Shown here: in pieces, positions 22,240 to 34,753 of the stretch
How the letters are laid out: the number at the start of each line of letters is the position of its first letter
Position numbering within the stretch: position 1 is the first letter of the stretch
Origin: Gigantopelta aegis
Lineage: Eukaryota; Mollusca; Gastropoda; Neomphalida; Peltospiridae
DNA: 64,000 nt
Assembly (NCBI RefSeq): GCF_016097555.1
Contig: NC_054704.1
Span: forward strand, 48,057,827-48,121,826
Reading direction: 5' to 3'
Translations under genes and position numbers: made by a program
Notes under the pieces: generated by a model
Database searches by the model: none
Seen by the model: only the letters and a program-made list of their open reading frames with translations
What the model was told of the DNA's origin: nothing

Positions 22240-22690
22240 GTTTAACAACATCAAAGTTAGAGCATATTGATTTAATAATCATCCGATGCCATACAACTGT
22301 AAATAAAATGTGTTGAGTGCATCATTAAATAAAACATATCCTATCCTTCCATCTGCTGTTGGATGTCTAACATTTGGTAATTTTGACATATAATCTTAGA
22401 GAGGAATCGGGTGCATGTGCAGGGGGAGGGTATTGGAGGTCGAAACCCTTACTTGCCCAAGCTTAAAAAAAATTGAAATGTATTTTCTGGGGAAGCATGG
22501 CCCCATATAAACTTCGCTCAACAGAGTCTATAACCCCAACCCTGCTGAAATCCCTGCACACATGCCTTGGAAACCTGATACATTTTTTTTTAGCACGGGA
22601 TCGTTTATATGTACTATCTCACAGACAGGATATCACATACCATGGTCTTTTATATACCCGTCGATGGGGATCGATCCTAGACTAACCGCG
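22240..22690 (-). mobile_element. SINE, C tail, interrupted
   Basis: Minus-strand copy: tail at 22,240-22,271 and 22,350-22,410, core near 22,595-22,640, B-type head (gggatcgatcctagac) at about 22,667-22,690. The tail is broken by a SINE tail fragment at 22,272-22,347, and about 150 bp of unrelated DNA (22,410-22,580) sits before the core. Confidence 0.75.
22272..22347 (+). mobile_element. 5'-truncated SINE tail inserted in a SINE
   Basis: Only the last ~75 bp of the A/B tail is present (gatgccatacaactgtaaat to a TCC-rich end), inserted after the host's 'aataatcatc'. Confidence 0.8.
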
Positions 22691-25043
22691 CATTTCCAAA
22701 AAACACCTTATAGTCTTGAAAAATGTTACGTAAATCGAACACAGTACCCTCTTCCTCTATCCCTAGAGCGTTACGTAATTAGTAACACCCCCTTACATGT
22801 AACGCGTATGCCAACAGCTGGCCACTGTCAAAATTTCAAAGCAAATCCCCCGCCTACCAACCCCTAGAAAGGCGTTGCACCATACCTCTATGGATATAAA
22901 TATGTTTTGGAGATATGAGACGACCCCTCAATCAAGACAGTTAAATATGTTCAAAAACTGCGAAATCTCACGTGATCTCTTGTTGGGGAACTCCACATTT
23001 GTGATAAGCCAATGAAAACTGAGATCAGTAGGAGCCCATTAAAAATGTCCCACTTTCGAAATACTGGCTTTGTTTTTGACCTGGATAAGCCAGCGTAGTG
23101 ATTGGATTTTCTGTTCTATATGCTTAAATAATAAAAATATTCCGAATACTGCCGCTTTAATTGTGAGCCTTGCCTCTACTGGTCTATAATTGCTAATATC
23201 TGAGCTAGTAATAGCCTGTGGTTACAAACAAATAATGACATAAAGTGCTCACCCTGTAATGTTTAGATTTTGTCTATTACAGTGACTAGTAAATTTTCAT
23301 TGCAAAATATTATTTGTACTCATTTTACTTTTGCAGTTAGTGTGATTAAAATGTTCCAATTATTCTTCAAAGTGCATAATGACAAGATTTAAAAAACAAC
23401 TGATTACCAATATGATTACGGTGGCACAGCACAAACATATATTGAGCAGTTTCTAGTAAAATGAACAATGGATATTTACAATGAAAAGTATAAGCAAAGA
23501 CGATCAAGAATGTAACAGACTGTTCAAAATAATCTATATTTCCATAATCCAACAAAACAATCTTTTTTAATGCCCCCCCACCCCACACACACACAAAAAA
23601 ACACCTACACAGAACATTTGATTTTTTGCAATGAACATTTTTGTTTTCTATGCTCATGAAAATGACCATACCTAGATTGTCTACTTATAAATGCATATTT
23701 ACCAAGACTTAATAGCATATCAAGTTGTATTCAGAGCACATGCCCAAATTTTCTATTGGTTTTCATCAGAATGATGAGAATAACACAGGTACATGAGATC
23801 CTTGTAAACAAAACAATCTGTGTCAGTATTGGTATTGTGTCAATACCAAATACTGTACTGATACAGAGGTAAATAACCCCAAAAATACTGATATCAATAT
23901 CGAACCTCAAACTTCAATACTGCCCAGCTCTAGTTTGTTCTCTGCTCTATTGTTCGTTAAAGTTCTAAAGGTCACACCTTGAAATACATGCCCACAAAAC
24001 AAAATACATCCATACAATTTCAGTTACTACTATATTTTAAATTAATATGATTATTGCAAAATCTTATAAGGGTGAATTACATCTCCATTTTGAGAAAGAA
24101 CTAGCAGCTATTTGAGAGGATACAAAATTAATTTCTTTTTTATTTCCCCACCCCCATATTTGTTTTTTTTCAAGGCAACACATTAGAATTCTTATATTCT
24201 TGAGTTAATTATACAAAGATTATATATTAGACTGATTAATTTGTAGTTGTGTATCACATTTTATATATGCAAAAATAGTGAAAGATGGCACATTACAGAA
24301 AGGGGAGACAAGGTTGATATTTTAGGAAACTAAGAATTATTCACTGGAAAAATATGCATCATTACTCAATAAATTGAATATTACTTGTTGGAAAACATTT
24401 ATCATTACTTACTGCAACAAATTGAGTATTACTCGGAAAACATTATACTGTTACTCAAAACAGGAAATTCATTAAATTATGACTTGTATTTGTTCCTGCA
24501 TTATGCTTGTGATAACGTCAGTGATTGTTGAAATAAATATTGTTACTGGTACAGTCAATATTATGGAACTATATTCTACCCCACTAGAAAGCACCATATT
24601 AAAAAAAAAAAAATGGATAAGTAAATAATATTAAAATAAAATGAATCTATAATCATAGATTTGCATTGGATATGAAAATTAAGGTGGACAGCTGTGTCAA
24701 AAACAAAAAATGTTGCTACCTAAAATGCCCCAGAAGATTGCAGTGTTTCAAAATATATACTAATGCAATAGAACATTATGAAATAATAATTTAACCATTC
24801 TTTTCATGTTAACACTGCCAAGAATAAAAATCTAGGAACCAATAGTTTAGCCTGCAGCGTCTAACTGATCAAACAACAAACAAGGGTTTTGATGAAATTT
24901 GTGGTTTTTGGAAACATATAAATTAATTTCCCCCAAAAATATTTAATTTAAAAAATATATCCAGAAAACAAGTAACAGAACTGGAAACACAAAAATTATA
25001 ATAGTGATAAAAAGAAGGCTATTAGCTCACAGTGGAGAAGACC
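22691..25043. other. Intergenic, no gene recognised
   Basis: AT-rich. Around 23,825-23,935 there is a 'tcagtattggtattgtg' / 'aatactgcccagctctag' segment that looks like one end of a DNA element, without a visible partner end. Confidence 0.4.
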
Positions 25044-25045
25044 TA

Positions 25046-25514
25046 AAGTACTAATCAAAATTATACCCAGGTGATTTTCCAGTCTTATATATTAGTTATG
25101 AAAATCCCTGGAATAAAAAGCATAACATTTTTTCAGTATTATCATGACCTGTTATGGTATTCAAACAACCGGTACAAAAAATGACAATAAATGGCCTGTT
25201 ATAGATAGAAATATGAGATGTATTTACAATTTTACTGCAAAACATATGTAATTTGGAACAGATTATAACACCCAGATTGATTAAAGCTGACAGGTGAAAT
25301 CACAAGTACTAAGCTAAGCAGAGGGTTGGTCTCGGGTGTGTTCAATATCAAACTGGGTGTTATAGTCATTTATTGTCATTTTTGGTACCGGTTGTTGTAA
25401 TACCATAACAGGTCATGATAATACTGAAACATTTTTATGGTTTTTATTCCAGGTAGCTTTATAACTAATATGTAAGACTGGAAAATTACCTGGGTACAAT
25501 TTTGATTAGTACTT
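25046..25514. mobile_element. Long-palindrome MITE with TA duplication
   Basis: 469 bp. Arms of about 150-160 bp (25,046-25,200 and 25,360-25,514) are highly similar reverse complements; the outer end is aagtactaatcaaaatt on both strands and inner shared text includes 'tattatcatgacctgttatg'. TA at 25,044-25,045 and 25,515-25,516. Suggests a Tc1/mariner-type non-autonomous element. Confidence 0.85.
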
Positions 25515-26074
25515 TAGTAAGTTGTATAACTTGTGTCTAATCCATTTGTTCTTTTAAAACGCAATAAAATATGTTTCAATCAAAATCTCACAATTATGGT
25601 TACTGGTGAAAACAAATCTCAAAATAACCTTTAAACAAAATCTCTGTATATTCTAGAAGTACTGGATGGGAGAAAGCTGGTGAAATGGGTCTAAAGGTCC
25701 AGTAGAAAGGTGCATAGATAGCCACCTATTTGCTCTTTGTGTAGCAAGTGCCAGAGGCCCCTGGATATGATTAACTAATCAACTGGTTCTTATCCTTGCT
25801 GTTAGGAATATGAACATGAAGCTGAAGAGAACAACTAAACAACAGTACAAAGCTTTGATTGTGTTAAATCAGTTCACACAAGTATATTGTGATTTTAAAA
25901 TACTCCACTAAATGGGATTTTGCAGAACCGTAACTTTCTTTTTGAAGATAATTCTTTCATTTTAAAAGCATTTTTAGGCAAACGTAAATTGCACATTAAT
26001 ACCATAGTCCATCATATTATAGAAAATAGCTAGTTTTGTTTGTTCAATGAAATATAAATAAATAAATCTGCATT

Positions 26075-26177
26075 GTGCATATGTGTGTCTATGTGATGTA
26101 AGTTTCAGTGTGAGTAGCCTATGTCTCATATGATTTGAGTGTATGTGTCAGTGTGTCTGTGAATTGTGATATGTTTA

Positions 26178-26210
<33 letters not shown>

Positions 26211-26400
26211 CTGTGAATTGTGATATGTTTGTGTGTGTGTGTCTGTGAATTGATATATTTGTGTGTGTGTGTGTGTCTGAATATGTATGTGTGTGTCTGA
26301 ATATGTTTGTGTATGTGTGTGTGTGTGTGATATGTTAATGTATGTATGTATGAGTGTGTTAATTGTGATGTTTGTGTGTGTGTGTGTGTGTGATATGTGC
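26075..26400. repeat. (TG)n-rich low-complexity tract
   Basis: Interrupted (GT)n runs with 'ctgtgaattgtgatatg' repeated. Lies just past the BPNT2 stop, so probably in its 3'UTR as (CA)n. Confidence 0.93.
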
Positions 26401-26501
26401 CAAGTGTCTGTATGTCTGCATCTGGTTACTCTTCTGGATTTGCCACTATTATATGATGATTGTCCAAGAATGATCATTGAATACTAAAACTGTACAGATT
26501 A

Positions 26502-29500
26502 TCAGCTCTTCGTTTTAGTGTTTTTCTTGAGATCTTCAGCCGCGGGTTCTAGATGTTCGAGGAATTGATGGTGGTTGTGTATTGTAGCTAGCAGTCCCTT
26601 GTCATTCTTGACGTCAAGTCTCGGGGAATAGTTGAGATAGTTCCCCTCCAGTGTTGTCATCTTCCCATCCAGGGCACTGAGAATAGCATTACCAGAACAT
26701 ATGTCCCACTTCTTTATTTGTGTTACGTGAATGTAGGCATCAGCATTTCCTCGGAGCACTTCCAGTGTCTTGTATCCTGCAAGATGAAACAATCAAAATA
26801 ATTTGGTCAAATATTCAAGCAAGAACCTGCCCTAGGGAAGTGTAGGGGCCAAAGGAAACCCCATCTTTGGATATGTTTTTTTTATTTTTCATTTTTATTT
26901 TTTGAGGGGGGGTGTGTTAGCTACATTTCAAAACAATTCACATTTAAATAGGGAAGATAACTCATGCATTAAGCATCTGGGGATAATCACTGCAGAACAC
27001 AACTGGAAAAGTTAAGCAAATAATTCTAATACAAATGACTACATTAGAGATGTTCAAAATTGCCGGTAACTAAGCTATTATTTACTTTTTAAAATTTTAT
27101 TTTTATTATCCCACTGTCCCCTTTCCTTTCATTCCTTTGGATTCCTTCTCATTTCTTCCCGATCTGGCAACTCCTATCTTTCAACTTCTTTTGCTATCCA
27201 CCTCCACATCCCAGTCCTTGTCTCTCAAACCGATTTTTAGCTGTGTGCTTAGTCTGGCCACTTCGGAGAGTGTTCAGTAGTTACTTCTGGCATTGTTAAT
27301 CGGCACTTGTAACCATCTACTCTGCTACCCTACTACCGGCGGTCATTAGTTTATTAACCTTCTTTTCACATCTACTCATGGGTTTGCTCTGTGGAATGTT
27401 TGTATAACGTATGTGTGCCAGCCATAACAGTGACCATAAGTCCATAGTACAATGAACTGTAGCTACTAATCTTTCAAAGAGCAAAGAAAGAAATGTTTTA
27501 TTTAAGGACGCACTCAACACATTTTATTTACAGTCATATGGCGTCAGACATATGGTTAAGGACCACACAGATTTTGAGAGGAAACCCGCTGTCACCACTA
27601 CATGGGCTACTCTTTCCGATTAGCAGCAAGGGATCTTTTATTTGCGCTTCTCACGGACAGGATAGCACAAACCATGGCCTTTGTTGAACCAGTTATGGAT
27701 CACTGATCAGTGCAAGTGGTTTACAGCTACCCATTGAGCCTTGCAGAGCACTCACTCAGGGTTTGGAGTCGGTATCTGGATTAACAATCCCATGCCTTGA
27801 CTGGGATCCGAACCCAGTACCTACCAGCCTGTAGACCGAATACCTAACAACGATGCCACCGAAGAGCAAATGTTAGAAACCAAGTACACACACACACACA
27901 CACACTCATATATTATATAGGTGTACCTGAACCCCCTGCATGGATGATTTCTGCATCTCCAAATGCTTTCTGCACCACCGACGCTACGGTTCCTTCATGA
28001 GAGCGAGAGACAATTATTTTCTGATGGCCTTCAGGCTTCTTAGCAGCTTTCTCAATATTTGCTGAGTGTCCATAACCAACCCAGGCCCAAACTGAAAAAG
28101 GAAGAAAACCATCAGTCTGACAGGCATGCAGTTTGGCAGTGGATCCTTGGAACTGACCTTTCCCCAGAACAGAAGCTCTGTGGTTCAGTCTGCAACAATA
28201 CTCGTCTTCAAACCAATTGGCAGTCCTTGGTTTTTGAAAATTATAGGCGAGTAAAAAATCGCACACCTCAATATAAATAAATAAAATAGGCAGTGTAGCT
28301 CCGATTGGATTTTGACTGGTACGTCTACAAAATTGTCTATTAAACCAGTATTTCCTGATTTGTTCAACAAAGAGAAATACCATTTTAACAACTGCATGGA
28401 AACCACTGCCATATTTTAAATTTTTATTGTCGAGCTAAATGAGCTATGAAAATTGTTGATTTTTGTAAAGAGTGGAAATAAATATACCCATCTATTTTAC
28501 ATGTGCCATTTGTTGAGTGTAATGTGCACTGTTTTTCACACTCATCAGACTGAAATTACGTGCACTGTACGAGCGCGATCACACCTGCACATCTTAAAAA
28601 GCAAGGTCTGAATTGGCCTTGCAATAGAATTTCAATATAAATTTATCACTAAGGTCAACAACACTATCATTTTGGATTTGTACAAAATAAATATAACATA
28701 CCCAACAGTAAATTTTTGATATGATACATTTGATATGGTACCTTTTTTTTTAACTTTGAAAATAAATGTAACCAGGTGTTAAATTATTAATTATCAAAGA
28801 TTTCAATTAAATATTAATTATAATATATTAAGTATTTTTAAAAACTAATTTGTAGGAGTCGATCTTTAAATATAAAATAGTTAAAGAAAGGTGTGTTGTC
28901 TATTTCATCTTTTGTGTTAGCAGTGGTCATTGTTTATTGTGTTGGGTTTGTTAGTAGTTGTTAATTCACGTGCGACGATGACAGTTCACGCAAGACTGAT
29001 GACTCGACACCGAGACATGCACTGCATGCTTTTGGACTACACCCTTTATAACTAGATTTTTCCTAATTGTCAGATTACCATCAGCTTTCATCAGAAGCAG
29101 ACAGTCCATACTACTTTATCAAATTATTCTGCAGAGAATAAGTGGTTAATTATTATATATATTTTTTAAACACTGCTGCATTTCAAGTGTCTGATCAAAT
29201 AGACATTGTGGATGTCTGGTAAGATATATTTATTTGTAATAGTGTTTTATATTGATATTCGGACATAGTGATGTAATAATTTTATCTTAATTGAGAGTTT
29301 ATATTATACATGTGCGCGGAAGTGTGAAAGTTAATGTGTGATTGTAAGGAATGTTTGTATTATATTTTATAGGTTTTTCCAATTGGCCTACAATAAAACA
29401 TTGGAACCACAAGAAGTGTTGTCTTTACTTCTGCCCCGGGTTACATAAACTTGATATTTTGTCTAAAATTATTTATAATGTAATACACTTCAACAGTTTT

Positions 29501-32500
29501 ACATCATCCTCACTGCTTCTCCTCTCTTGATTTGTATTGCTGACCGTCTTCTTTGTAACTACCTGATGTTGCATTTCATAAGGATCTTTTTGAAGTCAGG
29601 GCTCGTATTTTCAAAGCAATCTTAGCCTAGGAAATCGTAAAATCATCGTAAGCTATGACATCACTATGGCATGTGCTGTAGTGACGTCACACCCTACAAT
29701 GGTTTTACGATTTCGTAGGGCCAAGATGGGTTTGAAAATATGGGCCCAGATCCAGTCGACTACCACACACACATTGTGCTAGATATTGCGTACAAAAATG
29801 AATTTCATTAATTCAACCGTAATGGGGTGGCCATATTTCTTACATAACACAGATGTGGCTATGTACACGGCGGCTGTGTATACATCCTTGGCTAATGAGG
29901 GATCACTGTCTACACCGTGGTCACATTTTAAACTCTTTTTTTTAAGGGGGGGGGGGGGTGAGTGGAGGGGAACACCAGTGTAAGACCATCACACCCAATC
30001 TAAACCTTTCCGTGCATTAGTTACATCTAGTGAAAAATCAAAATGAAAATCATTTACAATCAACATAAAATATTAACATACTTTCAGATGTACAAAGATT
30101 AAGACTAGCATATCCATTGTTTATAGAACATTCAGAAGTCACAAGATGAACACTAAATTTTACTAAACCTTTTTGGCCGAGTATAACATACAAACCCTTA
30201 ATGTTCACTAGTACATACCCGTATCTCCTTCAAAAGGTCTGTGAATGACTCCAATTGTAGGTTCCCCATTAACAACAATACAGACCATTGTAGTTATGTA
30301 TTTATACAATCCCTCTGAAAGTAGAAGAAAATTCACATGTCGATGAGGAAAACAACTTTTGAATAAGGCTGCACATATGAATAGTCTGGGCTAGCTGTGG
30401 CACTCACCACATTTGTCACTTGTGAATTTTCAAAACAACTGGCAAATTTCATCTAAATTTTGTGAAATAATTTTAGTTAATAATTGACATTTTGTTAGAA
30501 AATAACTGCTCGTCTTGGTTTCTAAATTTTAAAAAGTTTAAATTAATACTTTTGTTTTGTTTAATGACACCACTAGAGCACACTGATTTATTAATCATCG
30601 ACTATTGGTATTTTTGACATAGTCTTAGAGAAGAAACCTGCTACTTTTTTTCATTAGTAGCAAGAGATCTTTTATACGTACCATCCCACGGACAGGATAG
30701 CACACACCATTGCCTTTGATATACCAGTTGTGGTACACTGGCAGGAACGATAAATAACCTAATGGGCCCACCACTGGGGATCAATTCCATATCGACCATG
30801 CATCAGGCGAGTGCTTCACCATTGGGCTACATCCCACCCATTTTAAATTAATAGATAAAATAATGAAATGGTCTGACCCCATGCACTAGTCTTGTACATT
30901 GTTAATGTTAAGGTTGTCCGGACCAGGTATTTTCCACAATCTACTTTTCTACTGATGTGAGATTGTAGCTTTAATGAGTTCTTAACCTTAAAAAAAGTTT
31001 ATATATACATATATATGTAAACAATTACAACCAAAATTTGTTAATATTTTTTTTTTTTAACTTTGATCACACACACACACACGCACACAAAACCTCCAAA
31101 CACCAACTCCACCCTGCACAGTATATATGTACAAGATAAAGTTAAAACTTGCTTTTGTTTAACGACACCACTAGAGCACATTGATTTATTAATCATCAGA
31201 TACTGGATGTCAAACATTTCGTAATTTTGACCTAGTCTTCAGAGGAAACCCACTCATTTTGCTTTTCGTTAACCGCTGGAGATCTTTGATATGCATTTCC
31301 CAGACATGACAACACATGACACAGCCTTTGATAAGCCTATCTTGAAAAAAGAGCCCAATCAAAGAATGGATCCACCAAGGAGATGCAACCCCCTGAGAGC
31401 AAAGCACCTCAGGCAAGTGCTCTACCAACTGAGCTAGATCCTGTCCCAGTAAATATATATACATGTACAATGTCACATGTATATGTTACATATTTACCTG
31501 TATACTCCTGGGTGGCATCCAGTGGGTCGACCCACACTGAAATGGATTTCATCGCAATCGACTGGTCACTTTTAATAATATTCTCAACTTCTTCAAGCTT
31601 CTTAGTCACCTCAGGAATGGCAGACAGGCTAATAGGCTCGGTATCATGTTCTTCGGAAATGACCTGCATGTACAATAGTAAAAGTTTCTAAGAGAATAAA
31701 TAACTTAATGTTGTAGAATATTGGTTTTATCATGTACCTGTATTTATAAGAATAAGGATCTCTGCAAGGTTTGGTGAGTGGAGTGAGCCATTCATCCTGA
31801 ATTTTACAATAAAGCAGATATTATATATTCAACATCATTTACCAGTTATTGTTTTTATCCTGAAATTTAACCAATTTAAGTAAACAGTTTGGAAATTATA
31901 CATTGTTTTAAAATTGTTACACACATTTTAAAGATCAGTCTAAGCAAGCAATCCTTTAAAGTTAATGATTCACTCAGACTGTGGAAACAACATCACATGT
32001 GCCATCAACGTTCCAAACTGCGTTACGCTAATGACAAAAACACAAATATAATACTTACAGAAAGAATAATTATATTCTACATTTTTCAATTAAAATGGTA
32101 CATGAAATAAAATATATTCCAATAAACAAAAGTGTAACACCATCTATAGAGTAAAGAGGAAAGGTTTGAAGTTTCTAACTGTTCAGCACATGCATTTGGA
32201 AAAATAACCTAAATTCATAATTTTTATTTTTTAAAGTGCACATTATACTCAACAAACGGCACACGTAAAAAAAATTGATGGGTATATTTATTTCCACTGT
32301 TTACAAAAATCGACAGTTTTCATAGCTCATTTAGCTGATAGGAAGATCCTTTTATTAAAACAAAAATTAAAAAGATGGCAATAGCTTCCATGCAGTCGTT
32401 AAACTAGTATGTCTCTTTGTTGAACAAATCAGGAAATACTGGTTTAATAGACAATTTTGCAGACGTACCACTCAAAATCCAATCAGAGCTCTGCCATCGC

Positions 32501-34571
32501 TAAAACTTGATACCAATACAGATAGGCATTAAGTTCATACCAGTGAATAGTTTGTAAAATATCAATTTTCTAATGAATTGATTCTTACTTAACACAATTT
32601 ATACACTCAAAATTATTTACAATTGTTACTAATGGATCATGTTTACTATTCACTATAGTAGATGCAAAAAAATGTAGCATAACGTTTGCAGATTGAATAT
32701 AATAACTGTAAATAAATTCTAACAATAGGGAGCTTAAAAATCATAAAAATTAAATGATTTAACCTTGTTGATCTGGTATGTGTGACACGCACCAAATGTT
32801 AATTACCGTCTTCCATTTTAAGTCAAATTCGACGAGTCAAGTGAACATGATATTGGTAATTATAAGGACTAAATTAAAACAACTTAGTAAAATTAATGGT
32901 TTTAGGGGTTTGTAAAGTTTTCTATTTAGATACTTACTTGTTTGAACTTTATTGTTAATGGTAAATTGCAAACGTTACAATACAGTGGACCGCACGGGTC
33001 AAAAAATGGCTCTTTTTTGTACACACATTTGTAATAATGTCTAGTAAACAAACTTCAACACAATAACGAAGAAAAGTCAACTTAAAACATTTTGTTTTTC
33101 AATTGTAGCAAAATATTTACATTTTCCAATGGAAAAGTCGGTAATAATTATTATTCTTCTGCAAGACAGTGTGGGCATTTAAAAATACTACCAAGCCATA
33201 TTAGTAAGATTCAACAGTTATATAATCAATATTTATTGAGTAAACCCAAGAATAGAACATATTAAAAGTTATGTGTTTTGTTTAAATTGGCATGATCATG
33301 GCCCTTAAATGTTTCCATACTTTTCTAGAGGTCGCACGTTCCAAATATAGTTACAGTACACTGTGACCGTATATAGCCTTGTTTTGATTGTCAGCAATCA
33401 GACGACAGTCGGATAGCTGTCAGAGCAGAATTGTATGCGTGTATGGTAAGTACTTGGGCTATTCATAAGCATGGGGGTGTCAGTAAAATCACAGTTATTT
33501 TATGATCAAACAGTAAAACTATGAAAACTTACCCAAAATTACCGGGCAAAGCAATGTGTTGTCTGTCATCACATTTCTAATAATAAATGTGCCACCATGG
33601 GGTGTTGCGCATGCTAAACCGAACAAATGTAAATGCTGCGATATCGTGAGCAAGAACTTGAAGAAGTATACCCTGATTTAGTTCACCAAGATAAACCTCG
33701 CATGCAAGCACAAACAGTGAGGTTTATCCTGTCTAGGCATTCCGCCATTAGCAGCTTCTGGACAACGGTTCCGAGAAATTTAGCTCGGAACGAAATTGCG
33801 GTCAAAATAACGATTACCATCACATTTCCACACCCTAATCGTATATTGTGATCTATTTCGAGCTCACTGGGACCAAGAAATACTTACTTTGAAACAATCT
33901 TCACTTTGAATTAAAGGAAAAAAGTCTGACTTTATCGAGCAGATTCTAGCAGCCACTTTCTTGCAGACAATTTCAGCTGACACGCATGGTGATGTTCTAA
34001 ACACCGGACTCATACACCTTTCAAACACACTGATACGCTAATTTTGAAAGCAATTTTTTTCTGAACAAAATTCCTCGGAACCGTTGTCCAGAAGCTGCTA
34101 ATGGCAGAATGCGTAGACAAGATAAACCTCGCTGTTTGTGCTTGCATGCGAGGTTTATCTTGGTAAACTAACCCCGATTATCTTATGTCGGTGTTTAATG
34201 TCACTGTTTGCAAATATTAATTATTATTTAATATAACTTACCTGCATCCCAGGATAAGCTTTTGCAAACCCATAGTAAATAGCTTTGTGAGATTCCACAT
34301 CACTTCTCGTCACTAGTTCTTTCTTTCCCTCACGTGTCAACCCTTTTTGCTTTGTATCAAGTGTACGATTGTTGTTAATGGCGATGTCACGTACGATTTT
34401 TCCACCGCGTTGTGCCAATACAATACTGACAGACAACAGTTCTTTCATGCTAACTCTAGGCTCGCCTGGAAAGAACCATGGCAGCCCAAACAAATAAAAT
34501 AAAATGCACAAAGTTGCTAAAACAAATATCACCACGCCGAAACGATTCAAGCGGACGTTTACAGGTGCCAT
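26502..34571 (-). CDS. BPNT2: BPNT2/IMPAD1, Golgi PAP 3'-phosphatase, 5 exons
   Basis: Minus-strand exons: 34571-34242, 31663-31498, 30314-30219, 28091-27927 and 26776-26502. All are GT-AG with phases 0,1,1,1 and give 343 residues (human about 359). Residues ~12-34 form one hydrophobic N-terminal segment, as expected for a type II Golgi membrane protein. The Li-sensitive inositol monophosphatase fold is shown by the [11 protein letters not shown] block, SEEHD (metal-binding Glu), [14 protein letters not shown] (Asp156 and Asp159, metal ligands), [34 protein letters not shown] and [13 protein letters not shown]. The enzyme hydrolyses 3'-phosphoadenosine 5'-phosphate formed by sulfotransferases, supporting glycosaminoglycan sulfation. 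The C-terminus is Lys-rich. The start is the ATG before the hydrophobic segment. Very likely intact and functional. Confidence 0.96.
27486..27861 (-). mobile_element. SINE, A type, in BPNT2 intron 4
   Basis: Minus-strand A-type SINE with 9-bp duplication aagagcaaa at 27,477-27,485 and 27,862-27,870. It lies 65 bp from the exon 4 donor (exon end 27,927). A short (CA)n at 27,888-27,905 separates them. Confidence 0.92.
28291..28541 (+). repeat. Unnamed ~250-bp dispersed repeat, copy 1
   Basis: Close inverted copy of 32,235-32,494. Shared stretches include ttgtctattaaaccagtatt, tcctgatttgttcaacaaag and ggaaataaatatacccatc. It has no coding capacity and lies in BPNT2 intron 3. Confidence 0.88.
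28851..29450 (+). mobile_element. Possible solo LTR
   Basis: The segment ends 'ctgccccgggttaca' after an AATAAA near 29,392 and a 'tgttgtctttac' U5-like stretch, the look of a retrotransposon LTR 3' end. The left boundary (a TG start near 28,851 or 28,891) and a 5-bp duplication were not found. Confidence 0.3.
29599..29747. mobile_element. 149-bp palindromic MITE with GGGC ends
   Basis: Left gggctcgtattttcaaagca, and on the opposite strand from the right gggcccatattttcaaaccc; pairing continues through 'atcttagcc' and 'gaaatcgtaaaa'. In BPNT2 intron 3. Confidence 0.85.
30546..30840 (-). mobile_element. SINE, B-type head and C-type tail
   Basis: Tail 'gtttaatgacaccactagag' on the plus strand, core gcaagagatcttttat, and head gcttcaccattgggctacat. 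In BPNT2 intron 2. Confidence 0.87.
31145..31448 (-). mobile_element. SINE, C type, beside BPNT2 exon 2
   Basis: C tail (tttaacgacaccactagagc on plus), a diverged core and a tRNA-like head (gctctaccaactgagctaga, as in a real tRNA A-box region). It ends 50 bp from the exon 2 donor at 31,498. Confidence 0.87.
32235..32494 (-). repeat. Unnamed ~250-bp dispersed repeat, copy 2
   Basis: Reverse-complement partner of 28,291-28,541, in BPNT2 intron 1. Together the copies flank BPNT2 exons 2 and 3. Confidence 0.88.
32495..33674. other. BPNT2 intron 1, no feature recognised
   Basis: AT-rich intron without a visible exon or named repeat. Confidence 0.45.
33675..34172. mobile_element. 498-bp foldback element
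   Basis: Arms of about 105 bp (33,675-33,780 and 34,069-34,172) are strongly complementary, sharing ccaagataaacctcgcatgc, aagcacaaacag and ttagcagcttctggacaacg. Within each arm 'gataaacctcgc' and 'gaggtttatc' also pair, making a nested hairpin. It ends 70 bp from BPNT2 exon 1. Confidence 0.85.
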
Positions 34572-34753
34572 CTTGTTAAATATGCAAAGTTAATATATAT
34601 GCTTTCGTATAACAGTATTATTAATAAAGAATAACTGTAATTGATATTTCCATATTTATTAGTTATATTGTACTATTTACATACTTCAGGTAAATTAATT
34701 CGGGGTAAAACATACACACAAAAAACAATATGCGAAACTATTTCTAAACAAAC
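34572..34753. promoter_or_regulatory. Probable bidirectional BPNT2/UBE2W promoter
   Basis: Only 182 bp separate the divergent start codons of BPNT2 (minus) and UBE2W (plus). The stretch is AT-rich, with tatatat near 34,595. Just inside the UBE2W intron lies acttccgctt, containing an ETS-like CTTCCG core. Transcription starts are unknown, so promoter function is inferred from geometry. Confidence 0.6.

Noticed and set aside
26175..26487. His/Thr- or Cys/Val-rich ORFs
   Set aside because: Product of (TG)n low complexity beside the BPNT2 stop.
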